DNA of 45,754 bases from Selenomonadaceae bacterium (GTDB lineage: Bacteria; Bacillota; Negativicutes; Selenomonadales; Selenomonadaceae): contig JAFXTD010000016.1 in assembly GCA_017535925.1 (NCBI GenBank), positions 1 through 45,754 of the forward strand, in the 5' to 3' direction. Positions within the stretch are counted from its first letter, which is position 1. Each line of letters opens with the position of its first letter. The notes under the pieces are model-generated. The model was not told the DNA's origin. It saw only the letters and a program-made list of their open reading frames with translations, and ran no database searches. The position numbers and the translations under genes were made by a program. Below, piece after piece: positions 1 to 8,208 of the stretch.

Positions 1-137
1 ACATTGTCGAGAGATTTTTTCAGCGAATCAAGAATTACCGTCACATCTCTACTCGTTATGACAAATTGGCTTTTTGTTTTGAGAATTTCGTTTTACTCGC
101 TGCTTCTGTTATTCACTTTTAATTTACCAACAGCCCC
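1..137 (+). mobile_element. Right end of an IS5-family insertion sequence
   Basis: The element ends with the terminal repeat at 121-137 (AATTTACCAACAGCCCC), followed by TA (138-139), the probable target duplication. The transposase frame runs into this terminus. The left end lies outside the window. The element sits just upstream of hinT. A TA target and a GGGnnTGTTGGTAAATT terminus suggest an IS427-like subgroup, but the subgroup is inferred. Confidence 0.7.
3..122 (+). CDS. C-terminal fragment of an IS5-family transposase (cut by window edge)
   Basis: The only open frame at the left edge encodes about 39 residues and ends at TAA 120-122. It contains VERFFQRIKNYR followed by ISTRYDKLAF and a hydrophobic tail ending LLAASVIHF. 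This matches the C-terminus of IS5-family DDE transposases, where a ...RRIATRYDKLA... block is followed by a short hydrophobic helix. The stop codon overlaps the terminal inverted repeat, as is common when an IS is filled by its transposase gene. The N-terminal part, with most of the catalytic residues, lies outside the window, so activity cannot be judged. The same terminus is found on three small non-autonomous elements here, which makes this a candidate source of their transposase. Confidence 0.75.
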   Translation: MVERFFQRIKNYRHISTRYDKLAFCFENFVLLAASVIHF

Positions 138-194
138 TAGTGGTTAGTGATTAGAAAAATCCTAACAGCTAACAGCTAACCGCTAACAGCTAAA
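138..194. repeat. Heptamer tandem-repeat pair (array, A/T spacer, opposing array)
   Basis: A first arm made of variants of GTGGTTA (138-153) is followed by an A-rich spacer and a second arm with four copies of CTAACAG/CTAACCG (161-194). The arms are partly complementary (TTAG against CTAA), so the block could fold as an imperfect hairpin. It fills the gap between the IS end and hinT. No clear promoter for hinT is visible in it. Confidence 0.7.
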
Positions 195-218
195 ATCGAC
201 CGAAGGGAGATTTTTATT

Positions 219-566
219 ATGACTGATTGTATTTTCTGCAAGATTGCGGCGGGTGAAATTTCCTCGCAAAAAGTTTTCGAGGATGATACCGTTATCGCCT
301 TCAAGGACTTGTCCCCGAAGGCTCCCGTTCACGTTTTGATTGTTCCGAAAAAACATATTCAAAGCGTCGCGAAATTTCAGGCGGAAGATAAGGAACTTGC
401 CGCGCACATTTTCGTTGACGTGGTGCCAAAGCTCGCCGCCGAACTCGGAGTCGTCGAAGGCGGTTTCCGAATCGTCTTGAACACCGGTGACGACGGAGGA
501 CAAACCGTCAATCATTTGCATGTTCATTTGCTCGGCGGCAGAAAAATGACTTGGCCACCCGGCTGA
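219..566 (+). CDS. hinT: HIT-family purine nucleoside phosphoramidase (HinT)
   Basis: HinT hydrolyses AMP-lysine and other nucleoside phosphoramidates in the cytoplasm. The protein is 115 residues, the usual size. It opens with CIFCKIAAGE, typical of the family, and carries the histidine triad in HLHVHLLGGR at about residues 99-108. The start is set by GGGAG about 8 bases upstream of ATG 219. The 3' end overlaps a TTG-initiated extension of the next frame, but that gene most likely starts at 593. The heptamer block and an insertion-sequence end sit directly upstream, so its promoter may have been altered or supplied by the insertion. Confidence 0.92.
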   Translation: MTDCIFCKIAAGEISSQKVFEDDTVIAFKDLSPKAPVHVLIVPKKHIQSVAKFQAEDKELAAHIFVDVVPKLAAELGVVEGGFRIVLNTGDDGGQTVNHLHVHLLGGRKMTWPPG

Positions 567-597
567 ATTCAATTGGGAATTGGGAATTGGGAATGAA
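567..597 (+). repeat. GGGAATT heptamer array overlapping a start site
   Basis: Three copies of AATTGGG in tandem lie between the hinT stop and the ATG at 593. The repeat units supply the only Shine-Dalgarno-like sequence (GGGA) for the downstream gene. A change in copy number could therefore alter its translation; that is an inference. Confidence 0.6.
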
Positions 598-3427
598 TTA
601 TAATTCACGCTCGGCATATTGGGACAACCTCAAGGGCTTTCTGATAATCCTCGTCGTATTCGCGCATTGTCTGTTCGCCCTGCAAAATTCGTCGCTCAAT
701 AATTTTTTGGTCGACGCAATTTACATGTTCCATATGCCGGCGTTTGTATTCGTGTCGGGCTTTTTCAGCAAGAGCGATCACTCGCGCTCGTTCTTCCCGC
801 TTGCAAATTTATTCGTCGCGTTCGTCCTGCTGAACGGATTTTTCATGTTGCGCGAAATATTTTCAAACGGCGTTTTTCCTTCGGCAGTCAATCCGTATTT
901 TTCGGCGTGGTATCTTCTCGCGCTGATTGTTTGGCGATTGACGGTGCCGTTCCTCGAACGCGTGCGAAATATTTTGCCGCAACTGATTTTTTTTTCGCTC
1001 GTCGCGGGTTTTTGGGCGGATATAAACTCAACGTTCGCGGCGGTGAAAATCGTCGTCTTCTACCCGTATTTCATGGCGGGCTTTTTGTTTTCGCGTGAGG
1101 CGGCAGAGGAACTTCAACGCAAAAAATTTTTCCCGCTCGGCGCGGCTCTGTTAATCATGACAATCTGCTTGGGCGTCGTTTCGCATGAGACCTTCAACTT
1201 GACTGACAGAGACCTTTTGCCGAACAGCTACGCCGCATTCAACGGATTGTTCGGAAGAATTTCTTTAATGATTGTCGCGGGCTCGGCGATTGTATTTTTG
1301 TTGACGGCCTCTGTCGAAAAAAATATTCCGCTCTTGACGAAGGCGGGCAGAAATTCTCTGGCGATTTATCTTTTGCACAGACCGCTGACGCTTTGGTTCT
1401 CGGAAGTTTTTTCAAAATCGGACTTCCAAATTTTCGCGGCGGTTGTCGCAACTTTTTTGATAACTTTAATTTTCGGCTCGAATAAATTCGGCGGCTTGCT
1501 GAAAAAATTTTTAAACGGCATTGTCGAATCCATGACGACGATTCGCGGGGCGGCGTTCAGGATAATTTTTTTTGTCTTCGTAGGATTTATCATGTGCCTG
1601 CCGATAATCGCTCACTTCTCTGCTCAAAAGCAAGCCGATAAAATTTTCCGCGTCATGGACTCGGCGACGGCGAATCATTTTGATAACTCGTTCAAGATTT
1701 TATTTTGCGGCGATTTGATTTTGCTTGAAGACCAAGTCAAACGCGGCTTCGACGGCAAGGGCTACGACTTCGCGGAGGTTTTCGAATACGCGACGCCCTA
1801 CATTTCTCAAGCGGATTTGGCAATCGGCGTCTTTGAAGGTCCGCTCGGAGGCACCGATAAAAATTTTTCGCAGAGCAACTTTGACGACGGCAAGAAACTT
1901 TATCTGAACTTTCCCGACGAATTTGCAGACGCCGTGAAAAATGCCGGCTTCGACCTCGTGACGACCGCGAACAATCACTTGCTCGACACGGGCTTTGACG
2001 GAGCATTTCGCACGATTAAAATTTTGAACGAAAAGCAAATTGACTTCATCGGCTCGTATTCAAGCCTCGACGACAAAAAAAATCGCCGCGTGAAAATTTT
2101 GGAGCGCGACGGCTTTAAGCTTGCGATTTTGGCTTACACTTACGGCACGAACAATTACGACACCGACGAATTGATTGACGCGGATTCTTTCGTGAGTTCG
2201 TTCCTTGTCGACGAGGGCAGCCCGAATTTTTCAAAAGTCAAAGCTCAAGTCGAAGAAGATTTTTCTTTGGCGAAAAGTTTTGCGCCCGATTTGATAATCG
2301 TCTTGCCTCATTGGGGCACGCAATTTTCCGACAAGCCCGACGACTTTCAGAGGACGTGGCAGAAAATTTTTTTGGATTGCGGCGCGGATATAATTTTCGG
2401 CGACCATACTCATTGCGTTCAGCCGATTGAATTCGACGGGAAAAATTTTACGGCGTTTTGTCCCGGCAACTTCGCCAACATTTACCGCGAACACAACGGC
2501 GACGCAAGCGCATTGGTTGAAGTTTATGTTGACCGCACGACGAAAAAAATTATCGGCGGGGCGATTATCCCGCTTTGGACTGAATCGAAACTCAACGGCA
2601 ACTATCGCGCTTTGCCGACTTACGAAATTTTCACGAATGAAAAATTGCGCGGCGAATTGAGCACCCGTGACCTTGAGCGCGTCGAAGAAATTTTAAAGCA
2701 CGTCACGAAAATTATGCTCGGCGTCGAAACCGATTTGAATCAGCAGAAATATTTTTTTGACGGAGGCGGTTTTATGAGGCGTAAAGTTCAGCCGTTGAAA
2801 ATTTCCGATGAAATGCGCGGAGATTTTTACAAGGCTTTGACGGCGGCGGAAAATGTTTGCTTTATCGGCGACAGCTTGACCGAAGGCACGCGCAACGGAG
2901 GTGTTCCGTATTTTGAGCCGCTTGAAAATTTGATTCGCGGAAAAATTTTTAACGTCTCTCAAGGCGGCGCGACGACAAAAATTTTACTCGAACGCCTCGA
3001 CGAAATGATTAAGACCGATGCGGATTTATTCGTTGTTGCAGTCGGAGCAAATGACGTGCGCTATCGTGACGAAAAAATTTGTTCAATGACGCCCGAAGAA
3101 TACGTTGCCTGTTTGCAAAAAATTCGTGACGGCATCCGCGAAAAAATTCCCGCCGCGAAATTTATTTTTATCGCGCCGTGGACTTCGACCGACGGAGATT
3201 TTATCAGCGCGTTGCCTTTCGACGAGAAGATTAAACTCAACGAAAATTATTCTGCCGCTTTGAAAAATTGGGGCGCCGCGCAAGGAGAAATTTTCGTCAA
3301 CGCCAATCCGTATATCGATGCCCGATTGAAAATTTTTCCTCGCAAAAAATATTTGGTTGATTTCATTCATCCGAACGCTTTTGAAGGCGTCGAGCTCTAT
3401 TCGGAAGCAATTCTCTTTGCGAAATAA
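593..3427 (+). CDS. Three-domain envelope protein: acyltransferase-3 / CapA-like / SGNH hydrolase
   Basis: The start is taken at ATG 593 (944 residues); an upstream TTG at 551 in the same frame overlaps hinT and has no better ribosome site. Residues 1 to about 310 are a polytopic acyltransferase-3 (OafA/WecH) domain, with YWDNLKGFLIILVVFAHC at the N-terminus. A last membrane helix near 330-345 leads into a CapA/PgsA-like metallophosphatase-type domain (about 367-656) with CGDLILLEDQ, TTANNHLLDTG near 458 and GDHTHCVQPIE near 602. The C-terminus (about 755-944) is an SGNH/GDSL hydrolase with FIGDSLTEG, a GANDVR block III and DFIHPN near 922. The first domain would acylate a surface polymer; the other two would face the periplasm and act on polymer or acyl groups. 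The exact substrate is unknown. Two-domain acyltransferase-3/SGNH proteins are common; adding CapA between them is unusual. Confidence 0.85.
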   Translation: MNYNSRSAYWDNLKGFLIILVVFAHCLFALQNSSLNNFLVDAIYMFHMPAFVFVSGFFSKSDHSRSFFPLANLFVAFVLLNGFFMLREIFSNGVFPSAVNPYFSAWYLLALIVWRLTVPFLERVRNILPQLIFFSLVAGFWADINSTFAAVKIVVFYPYFMAGFLFSREAAEELQRKKFFPLGAALLIMTICLGVVSHETFNLTDRDLLPNSYAAFNGLFGRISLMIVAGSAIVFLLTASVEKNIPLLTKAGRNSLAIYLLHRPLTLWFSEVFSKSDFQIFAAVVATFLITLIFGSNKFGGLLKKFLNGIVESMTTIRGAAFRIIFFVFVGFIMCLPIIAHFSAQKQADKIFRVMDSATANHFDNSFKILFCGDLILLEDQVKRGFDGKGYDFAEVFEYATPYISQADLAIGVFEGPLGGTDKNFSQSNFDDGKKLYLNFPDEFADAVKNAGFDLVTTANNHLLDTGFDGAFRTIKILNEKQIDFIGSYSSLDDKKNRRVKILERDGFKLAILAYTYGTNNYDTDELIDADSFVSSFLVDEGSPNFSKVKAQVEEDFSLAKSFAPDLIIVLPHWGTQFSDKPDDFQRTWQKIFLDCGADIIFGDHTHCVQPIEFDGKNFTAFCPGNFANIYREHNGDASALVEVYVDRTTKKIIGGAIIPLWTESKLNGNYRALPTYEIFTNEKLRGELSTRDLERVEEILKHVTKIMLGVETDLNQQKYFFDGGGFMRRKVQPLKISDEMRGDFYKALTAAENVCFIGDSLTEGTRNGGVPYFEPLENLIRGKIFNVSQGGATTKILLERLDEMIKTDADLFVVAVGANDVRYRDEKICSMTPEEYVACLQKIRDGIREKIPAAKFIFIAPWTSTDGDFISALPFDEKIKLNENYSAALKNWGAAQGEIFVNANPYIDARLKIFPRKKYLVDFIHPNAFEGVELYSEAILFAK

Positions 3428-3569
3428 AAAATTCTCCGTGAAAAAATCGAAAAGGTTAAATTTTTTTAACCGTTTGAAGGCGTCGAATTCTATTCGGAAG
3501 CAATTCTCTTTGCGAAATAAAAAAAAATCCTCCGTGAAAAAATCGCGGAGGTTAAATTTTTTTTAACCG
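3380..3569 (+). repeat. Tandem duplication of a gene 3' end plus its terminator
   Basis: Unit 1 (3380-3472) holds the last 15 codons of the acyltransferase fusion, its stop and a hairpin remnant. Unit 2 (3473-3569) repeats it almost exactly, including TTCGGAAGCAATTCTC and GCGAAATAAAAAA. Unit 2 keeps a clean CCTCCG/CGGAGG terminator; in unit 1 that stem is degraded. The second copy of the coding end is not in any complete gene. Confidence 0.85.
3529..3564 (+). terminator. Bidirectional terminator between convergent genes
   Basis: The stem is CCTCCG (3529-3534) with CGGAGG (3546-3551). It is followed by an eight-T run on the plus strand and preceded by an A run that gives a T tract on the minus strand. 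It serves the acyltransferase fusion and the convergent aspA. Confidence 0.8.
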
Positions 3570-3577
3570 AATGAATT

Positions 3578-4966
3578 TTATTTCGTGATACCGGGGCGCG
3601 TCATCTTTTCGGGCGACATGTAAACTTTCAACTCTTCTTCGGTGAGCAAACCCTTTTCCAAAATGATTTCGCGAATCGGGCGGCGAGTGGCGTAAGCTTC
3701 CTTCGCGAGCATTGAGCATTGTTCGTAGCCCAAATGCGGCAGGAGAGCTGTCACGACACCGACGGAGCTGTCCAACCATTTTTGACATTGTTCGCGATTC
3801 GGCTCAAGACCCGTCAAGAGTTTGTCGACGAAAGTCCGCGAGGCATTTGCAAGATAATTCATTGAGCTGCAGAGGTTGTAAGCCATAATCGGTTCCATGA
3901 CGTTCAACTCAAATTGTCCGTTCTCGACGCCGAGCGTGACCGCGAGGTCGTTGCCGATAACTTGATAGCAAGCTTGATCCATGACTTCGGCGATAACGGG
4001 ATTGACTTTGCCGGGCATAATCGACGAGCCGGGTTGACGTTTGGGCAGGAACAATTCATTGAGACCGCAACGAGGACCCGAAGCCATAAGCCTGAAGTCG
4101 TTCGCCATTTTGATAAGGACAAGCGCGGTGTTCTTCAAGGCGGAGCTTACATCGACAAAGCCGTCGGTGTTGTTCGTGGCGTCGATAATGTTCGTCGAAG
4201 TTTCAAAATTTTCGCCGGTGATTTCGCGGAGCTTGCGTGCGACGATTTTGATATAAGCGGGTTCGGCGTTGAGACCTGTGCCGACAGCGGTGCCGCCCAT
4301 GTTAATCAAGCGGATACTGTCAATCGCCCACTCAATGCGTTTGATACTGCGACGAATCGCCGAAGCGTAGGAGCCCATCTCTTGACCGAGCGTAATGGGC
4401 ACGGCGTCTTGCAAGTGCGTGCGACCCATCTTGAGAATATCTTTGTATTCTTCCGCTTTTTGTTCAAGGGCGGTTGCAAGATAATCAAGCGCGGAGGTTA
4501 CGTTGTGGCTCTTGTAAGTCAAACAAACTTTGATTGCGGTCGGCAAGGAGTCGTTTGTCGATTGCGCCATGTTCGCGTGATTGTTCGGCGAAATGATATC
4601 GTAGCGTCCTTTAGCTTCGCCGATAATCTCAAGTGCGCGGTTGCAGAGGACTTCGTTCATGTTCATGTTGATTGAAGTGCCTGCACCGCCTTGAATCGGA
4701 TCAACGGGGAATTGCTCAATGAATTGTCCGTCGATAATTTCTTCAGCCGCCTGAACGAGTGCGTTGCCGATTTTGCGGTCGAGGCGTCCCGTTTCCATGT
4801 TGGCTTGAGCGGCAGCCTTCTTAACTTTGGCAAGCGACTTGATAAAATCCTCGTCGAGCCTGCGTCCGGTGATTGTGAAGTTTTCGATGGCGCGCATGGT
4901 TTGTACGCCGTAATACGCCTCGTCGGGGACTTCAATTTCTCCCAAAAAATCGTGTTCCTTCCTCAT
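3578..4966 (-). CDS. aspA: Aspartate ammonia-lyase
   Basis: AspA removes ammonia from L-aspartate to give fumarate in the cytoplasm. The protein is 462 residues, close to the normal 470. It carries the fumarase/aspartase superfamily signature GSSIMPGKVNP (about residues 312-322), whose serine is the catalytic base, plus GGAGTSINMNMNEV and SPNNHANMAQSTND in the substrate-binding regions. It is the last gene of a minus-strand operon behind a carrier for C4-dicarboxylates and a secreted asparaginase. Fumarate made here can serve as the acceptor for fumarate reductase. It ends against a bidirectional terminator. Confidence 0.95.
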   Translation of the reverse strand: MRKEHDFLGEIEVPDEAYYGVQTMRAIENFTITGRRLDEDFIKSLAKVKKAAAQANMETGRLDRKIGNALVQAAEEIIDGQFIEQFPVDPIQGGAGTSINMNMNEVLCNRALEIIGEAKGRYDIISPNNHANMAQSTNDSLPTAIKVCLTYKSHNVTSALDYLATALEQKAEEYKDILKMGRTHLQDAVPITLGQEMGSYASAIRRSIKRIEWAIDSIRLINMGGTAVGTGLNAEPAYIKIVARKLREITGENFETSTNIIDATNNTDGFVDVSSALKNTALVLIKMANDFRLMASGPRCGLNELFLPKRQPGSSIMPGKVNPVIAEVMDQACYQVIGNDLAVTLGVENGQFELNVMEPIMAYNLCSSMNYLANASRTFVDKLLTGLEPNREQCQKWLDSSVGVVTALLPHLGYEQCSMLAKEAYATRRPIREIILEKGLLTEEELKVYMSPEKMTRPGITK

Positions 4967-4998
4967 GTTAGCACCTTCTATAGAAATTTTTTACTGCC

Positions 4999-6066
4999 TC
5001 AATATTGTTTGAACATTCTTTGAATCTGTGCAAGGTCATTCGTCTTGGTGAGGGCGAGTTGAAGTAAAATTCTTGCCTTCTGCGGGCTTAAGCTGTCACC
5101 GTCAAGGAAGTGATAATTGATGTAAGATTGTTCGGCGGGAATAACGGTGCCGTTGCCGACGCGAGACGAACGAACAACGACGATACCTTTTGCCGTTGCC
5201 TTCGCCAAAGCTTTTTCTGCATTCATGTGAACGGAGCCGTTGCCGGTGCCCGCGTAAATGATGCCTTTCACGCCGGCTTTAATCGCCGCGTCAACAAAAA
5301 GTTCGTCGTCATTTGCCGTGCCGTAGATGACTTTGACATAAGGCAAGCTTGTTCTGCCCGTGACGCTGAATTCGGAATCGCTGGTGTGGCGACGTGTCGA
5401 AGTGCGATAGAATTCGGGAGTGCCTTCGTTGACGTAGCCGAGGAAACCGAGTTCGGGGCTTTTGAACGTGCTGACGGTAATCGTGTTGGTTTTGGTGACT
5501 TCGCGAGCTGCGTTAATTTCGTCATTCAAAGCAACCAAAACGCCTTTGCCGACGGAATTCGGGCTTGCCGCAACTCTGACAGCATTTAAAAGATTCATGG
5601 GGCCGTCCGCGCTGATAGCCGTTGCGGGACGCATTGCTCCGACGAGGACAACGGGTTTATCGCTGTGAACGGTCAAGTTCAAGAAATAAGCTGTTTCCTC
5701 AAGAGTGTCCGTGCCGTGAGTTATGACGATACCGTCAACGTCACCGCGTGCGAAAAGTTCGTTGATTCTGTTGGCGAGCTTGAGCCAAATTTCGTCGGTC
5801 ATGTCTTTGCTGTCGATACTGCAAATTTGTTCGCCGCTGACATTGGCATATTCCTTGACTTGCGGCACGGCATTCAACAGCACGTCAATTCCGAGAGCAC
5901 CGGCTTTGTAACCCGTCGTTGCGGAAGCCGAATCGGCACTGCCCGCGATAGTTCCGCCCGTGGCGAGAATTACCACATTCGGCTTTGATTGAGCCGAGCT
6001 TATGCCGGTCACCGAAAAAAGAACGGCGACGACGGCAAGAATCGTTGCAAAAAATCTTCCCTTCAT
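4999..6066 (-). CDS. ansB: Secreted type II L-asparaginase
   Basis: This enzyme hydrolyses L-asparagine to aspartate and ammonia. Residues 1-25 form a signal peptide with a hydrophobic core and SSAQS cleavage region, so it acts in the periplasm. The mature protein begins near the first catalytic motif TGGTIAG (residues 36-42, nucleophile Thr39) and has the second motif HGTDT near residues 115-120. At 355 residues it fits the AnsB family. It lies between aspA and dcu in one operon, so aspartate produced outside would be imported by Dcu and deaminated by AspA. Spacing to both neighbours is short (about 30-40 bases) with no terminator seen. Confidence 0.93.
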   Translation of the reverse strand: MKGRFFATILAVVAVLFSVTGISSAQSKPNVVILATGGTIAGSADSASATTGYKAGALGIDVLLNAVPQVKEYANVSGEQICSIDSKDMTDEIWLKLANRINELFARGDVDGIVITHGTDTLEETAYFLNLTVHSDKPVVLVGAMRPATAISADGPMNLLNAVRVAASPNSVGKGVLVALNDEINAAREVTKTNTITVSTFKSPELGFLGYVNEGTPEFYRTSTRRHTSDSEFSVTGRTSLPYVKVIYGTANDDELFVDAAIKAGVKGIIYAGTGNGSVHMNAEKALAKATAKGIVVVRSSRVGNGTVIPAEQSYINYHFLDGDSLSPQKARILLQLALTKTNDLAQIQRMFKQY

Positions 6067-6107
6067 TTCACTACACCTCTCTTAAATTTATTTGGAAAAA
6101 TTTTTTG

Positions 6108-7433
6108 TCACATTATCATGTTTGCCAAAGCCATGCCGACCGCAACGCTGACGATACACGTAATCAAGCCGGGGATTTGGAAACTGTGGTTAAAGACGAA
6201 TTTACCGATATGCGTCGTGCCCGTTCTGTCGAAGGCGATACCTGCCAAAATCGTCGCGTAAATCGGAACGAGGAAGTAGCCGTTGACTGCAGGGAACATA
6301 CCGACCATAGCCGGCGGAGTAATTCCGAGCGTGATACCGAGTGGAGCCAACGCGCCGATTGTTCCCGCCTGACTCAAGATGACGGCGGAGAGCAGGAATA
6401 AAATTATCGCGAAGACCCAAGGATATTGCTGAATTAAATCAGCCGCACCCGACTTGATAAAATCGATGTTGTTGCGCGTCAAGGTGTCGCCCGCCCATGT
6501 CAAGCCGAAGATACAATAGACGCCCATCAAGCCGTTGCGGAAAACGGATTGTTCGATAATCGAGGAGACCTTCACGCCGCAAGCGATAATCATAACGCCC
6601 GCCATAGCCATCATAACCATTTCGATACACATGGTCATTGTGAAGGAAACCATCTTGCCGCCCATTTCAGCTGAAGGACGAAGTTCGGGGAAGATACCGA
6701 AGATAACGACGATAACCGTTGCAAGAAGATAAATCCAGACGGCGCGTTTGGTAGCTGCGGAAAAATCTCTGGCTTCGGCGATTTGAGCTTTTTCGTTAAT
6801 GGGAGCCGATTCGCCGCGTTTGACACGTTCGAGATATTCTTCGTCAACTTCCAAGTCTTTGCCCATACGAGCCGCCCAAAGCGAACCGCACACGACACCG
6901 ATTAAAGTTGACGGAATACAGACCACAAGAATATCAATCAACGTGACGCCTTGCGGAGACAAAAGCCCGACGAGCGCAACTGTTGCCGCAGAAATCGGGC
7001 AGGCGGTTATGGCTTGTTGAGAGGCGATAACCGACATTGAAATTGGTCGTTCGGGACGGACACCCGCCTCGCGTGCAACTTCCGCGATAACCGGCAAGAT
7101 ACCGAACGAAATATTTCCCGTGCCGCACATGAACGTAAAGACCCAACTGATAATCGGGGCATAATAGCTGATGCGGTTGGGGTTCTTTCGCAGGAGCTTG
7201 ACGGCAATTTGAATCAAGTAGTCCATACCGCCCGACGCCTGCAAAGTCGCCGCGATAACAACAACCGTCATAATAATCATAATAACGTCAATGGCGGGAT
7301 TGCCCGGCGCGAGCCCGAAGCCGAATACGAGAATGGCTATGGCGAAACCGCTCGACATGCCGAGAAAAATTCCGCCGTAGCGTGCGCCGATAATCAACAT
7401 TATCAGCACAACCATCAGTTCAGCCCAAAACAT
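6108..7433 (-). CDS. Anaerobic C4-dicarboxylate transporter (Dcu family)
   Basis: Dcu carriers exchange aspartate, fumarate or malate for succinate across the inner membrane during fumarate respiration. The 441-residue protein is a multi-helix membrane protein with the DcuA/DcuB block FMCGTGNISFGILPVIAE and a following SQQAITACPISAATVALVG segment. I chose ATG 7433 because AAAGGAGATGG lies 5-6 bases upstream; a longer frame to 7460 has no such site. It is the first gene of the operon dcu-ansB-aspA. The promoter and a perfect inverted repeat lie just upstream. The sequence does not tell me whether it is closer to DcuA or DcuB. Confidence 0.92.
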   Translation of the reverse strand: MFWAELMVVLIMLIIGARYGGIFLGMSSGFAIAILVFGFGLAPGNPAIDVIMIIMTVVVIAATLQASGGMDYLIQIAVKLLRKNPNRISYYAPIISWVFTFMCGTGNISFGILPVIAEVAREAGVRPERPISMSVIASQQAITACPISAATVALVGLLSPQGVTLIDILVVCIPSTLIGVVCGSLWAARMGKDLEVDEEYLERVKRGESAPINEKAQIAEARDFSAATKRAVWIYLLATVIVVIFGIFPELRPSAEMGGKMVSFTMTMCIEMVMMAMAGVMIIACGVKVSSIIEQSVFRNGLMGVYCIFGLTWAGDTLTRNNIDFIKSGAADLIQQYPWVFAIILFLLSAVILSQAGTIGALAPLGITLGITPPAMVGMFPAVNGYFLVPIYATILAGIAFDRTGTTHIGKFVFNHSFQIPGLITCIVSVAVGMALANMIM

Positions 7434-7473
7434 ATAACCATCTCCTTTTATAAATAGCATTGAACCTCTCGAT

Positions 7474-7494
7474 TAATGTATACATAATACATTA
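7474..7494. promoter_or_regulatory. Candidate operator of the dcu-ansB-aspA operon
   Basis: There is a perfect 8-bp inverted repeat, TAATGTAT and ATACATTA, separated by 5 bases. It lies just downstream of the predicted dcu start point, a usual place for a repressor. The regulator is not known. Confidence 0.5.
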
Positions 7495-7506
7495 TCGGCT
7501 TTTGTG

Positions 7507-7534
7507 ATTGTAACACTTGCGCCGCGAATGTCAA
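7507..7534 (-). promoter_or_regulatory. Promoter of dcu-ansB-aspA
   Basis: On the minus strand, -35 TTGACA (7529-7534) and -10 TACAAT (7507-7512) are separated by 16 bases. Transcription would start near 7500, ahead of the inverted repeat. Confidence 0.65.
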
Positions 7535-7619
7535 TCAAATATATTTTTATGGTTGCTTGTCGAATTATTAATAGAAAGTAATAGGAGTGAATGCGGGCTT
7601 TTTTTGAGGAGGTCATGTC

Positions 7620-8099
7620 ATGAATATCTTTGAACTTTTGAACGAACTCGGAATAAAATTTGAGTTGCTGGAGCATGAGGCGGTTTACACGGTCGAGGAA
7701 TCTCGGCGGCTGAAAATCTTTGAGAAACTCAACGGGCAGGCGTGTAAAAATCTTTTCTTGCGAAATAAGCGCGGCGAATTTTTTTTGCTGACTTTGCCCG
7801 CCGATAAACGCGCAGATTTGAAACTCGTCGCGAAACTTTTAAACTTGCCGCGATTGTCCTTTGCGTCGGAAGAAGAGCTTGAAAAAATTTTGGGCTTGCA
7901 TACGGGAGCCGTCACACCGCTCGGAATAATCAACGATACAAACAAAAAAGTTCGACTCATCATTGATGCCGAACTTCAAGGAAAAAATTTATTGCTCCAC
8001 CCGAATACAAATACCGCAACAATTTCGTTGGCATTCGAGGATTTAATTAAGATGATTCTTCATACGAAGCACGAGTATTTATTCGTCACGCTTACTTAG
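7620..8099 (+). CDS. ProX/YbaK-family aminoacyl-tRNA deacylase
   Basis: The family edits mischarged tRNA in trans, typically Ala-tRNA(Pro). The protein is 159 residues with the family's conserved lysine in QACKNLFLRNKRG (Lys43), the following FFLLTLPADKRADLK strand and the GAVTPLGIIND loop near residue 100. It most resembles the stand-alone ProX/PrdX group. ATG 7620 follows GAGGAGGTC-like sequence (AGGAGG 7605-7612). Its stop codon TAG is made of the TA target duplication and first G of a miniature transposon, so the original C-terminus may have been a few residues different. Substrate assignment is inferred from family. Confidence 0.85.
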   Translation: MNIFELLNELGIKFELLEHEAVYTVEESRRLKIFEKLNGQACKNLFLRNKRGEFFLLTLPADKRADLKLVAKLLNLPRLSFASEEELEKILGLHTGAVTPLGIINDTNKKVRLIIDAELQGKNLLLHPNTNTATISLAFEDLIKMILHTKHEYLFVTLT

Positions 8100-8189
8100 G
8101 GCATGTTGGTAAAAAGAAAAAGCAGATAAAAAAATAAAAGCCATTAAAACGTTCAATCGAGGCCGCCGATTTAATTTACCAACAGCTAC
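8099..8189. mobile_element. MITE copy A (91 bp)
   Basis: The termini are GGGCATGTTGGTAAA on the left and AATTTACCAACAGCTAC on the right, flanked by TA on both sides (8097-8098 and 8190-8191). The interior is AT-rich and shares AAAATAAAAGCCATT-like and GCCGCCGATTTAATTT blocks with the two larger copies. It has no coding capacity. Confidence 0.75.
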
Positions 8190-8208
8190 TAATTGCGGGT
8201 GATAATTT

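Noticed and set aside
3914-4675. A 253-codon plus-strand frame inside aspA
   Set aside because: It is antisense to a conserved enzyme, without motifs or ribosome site.
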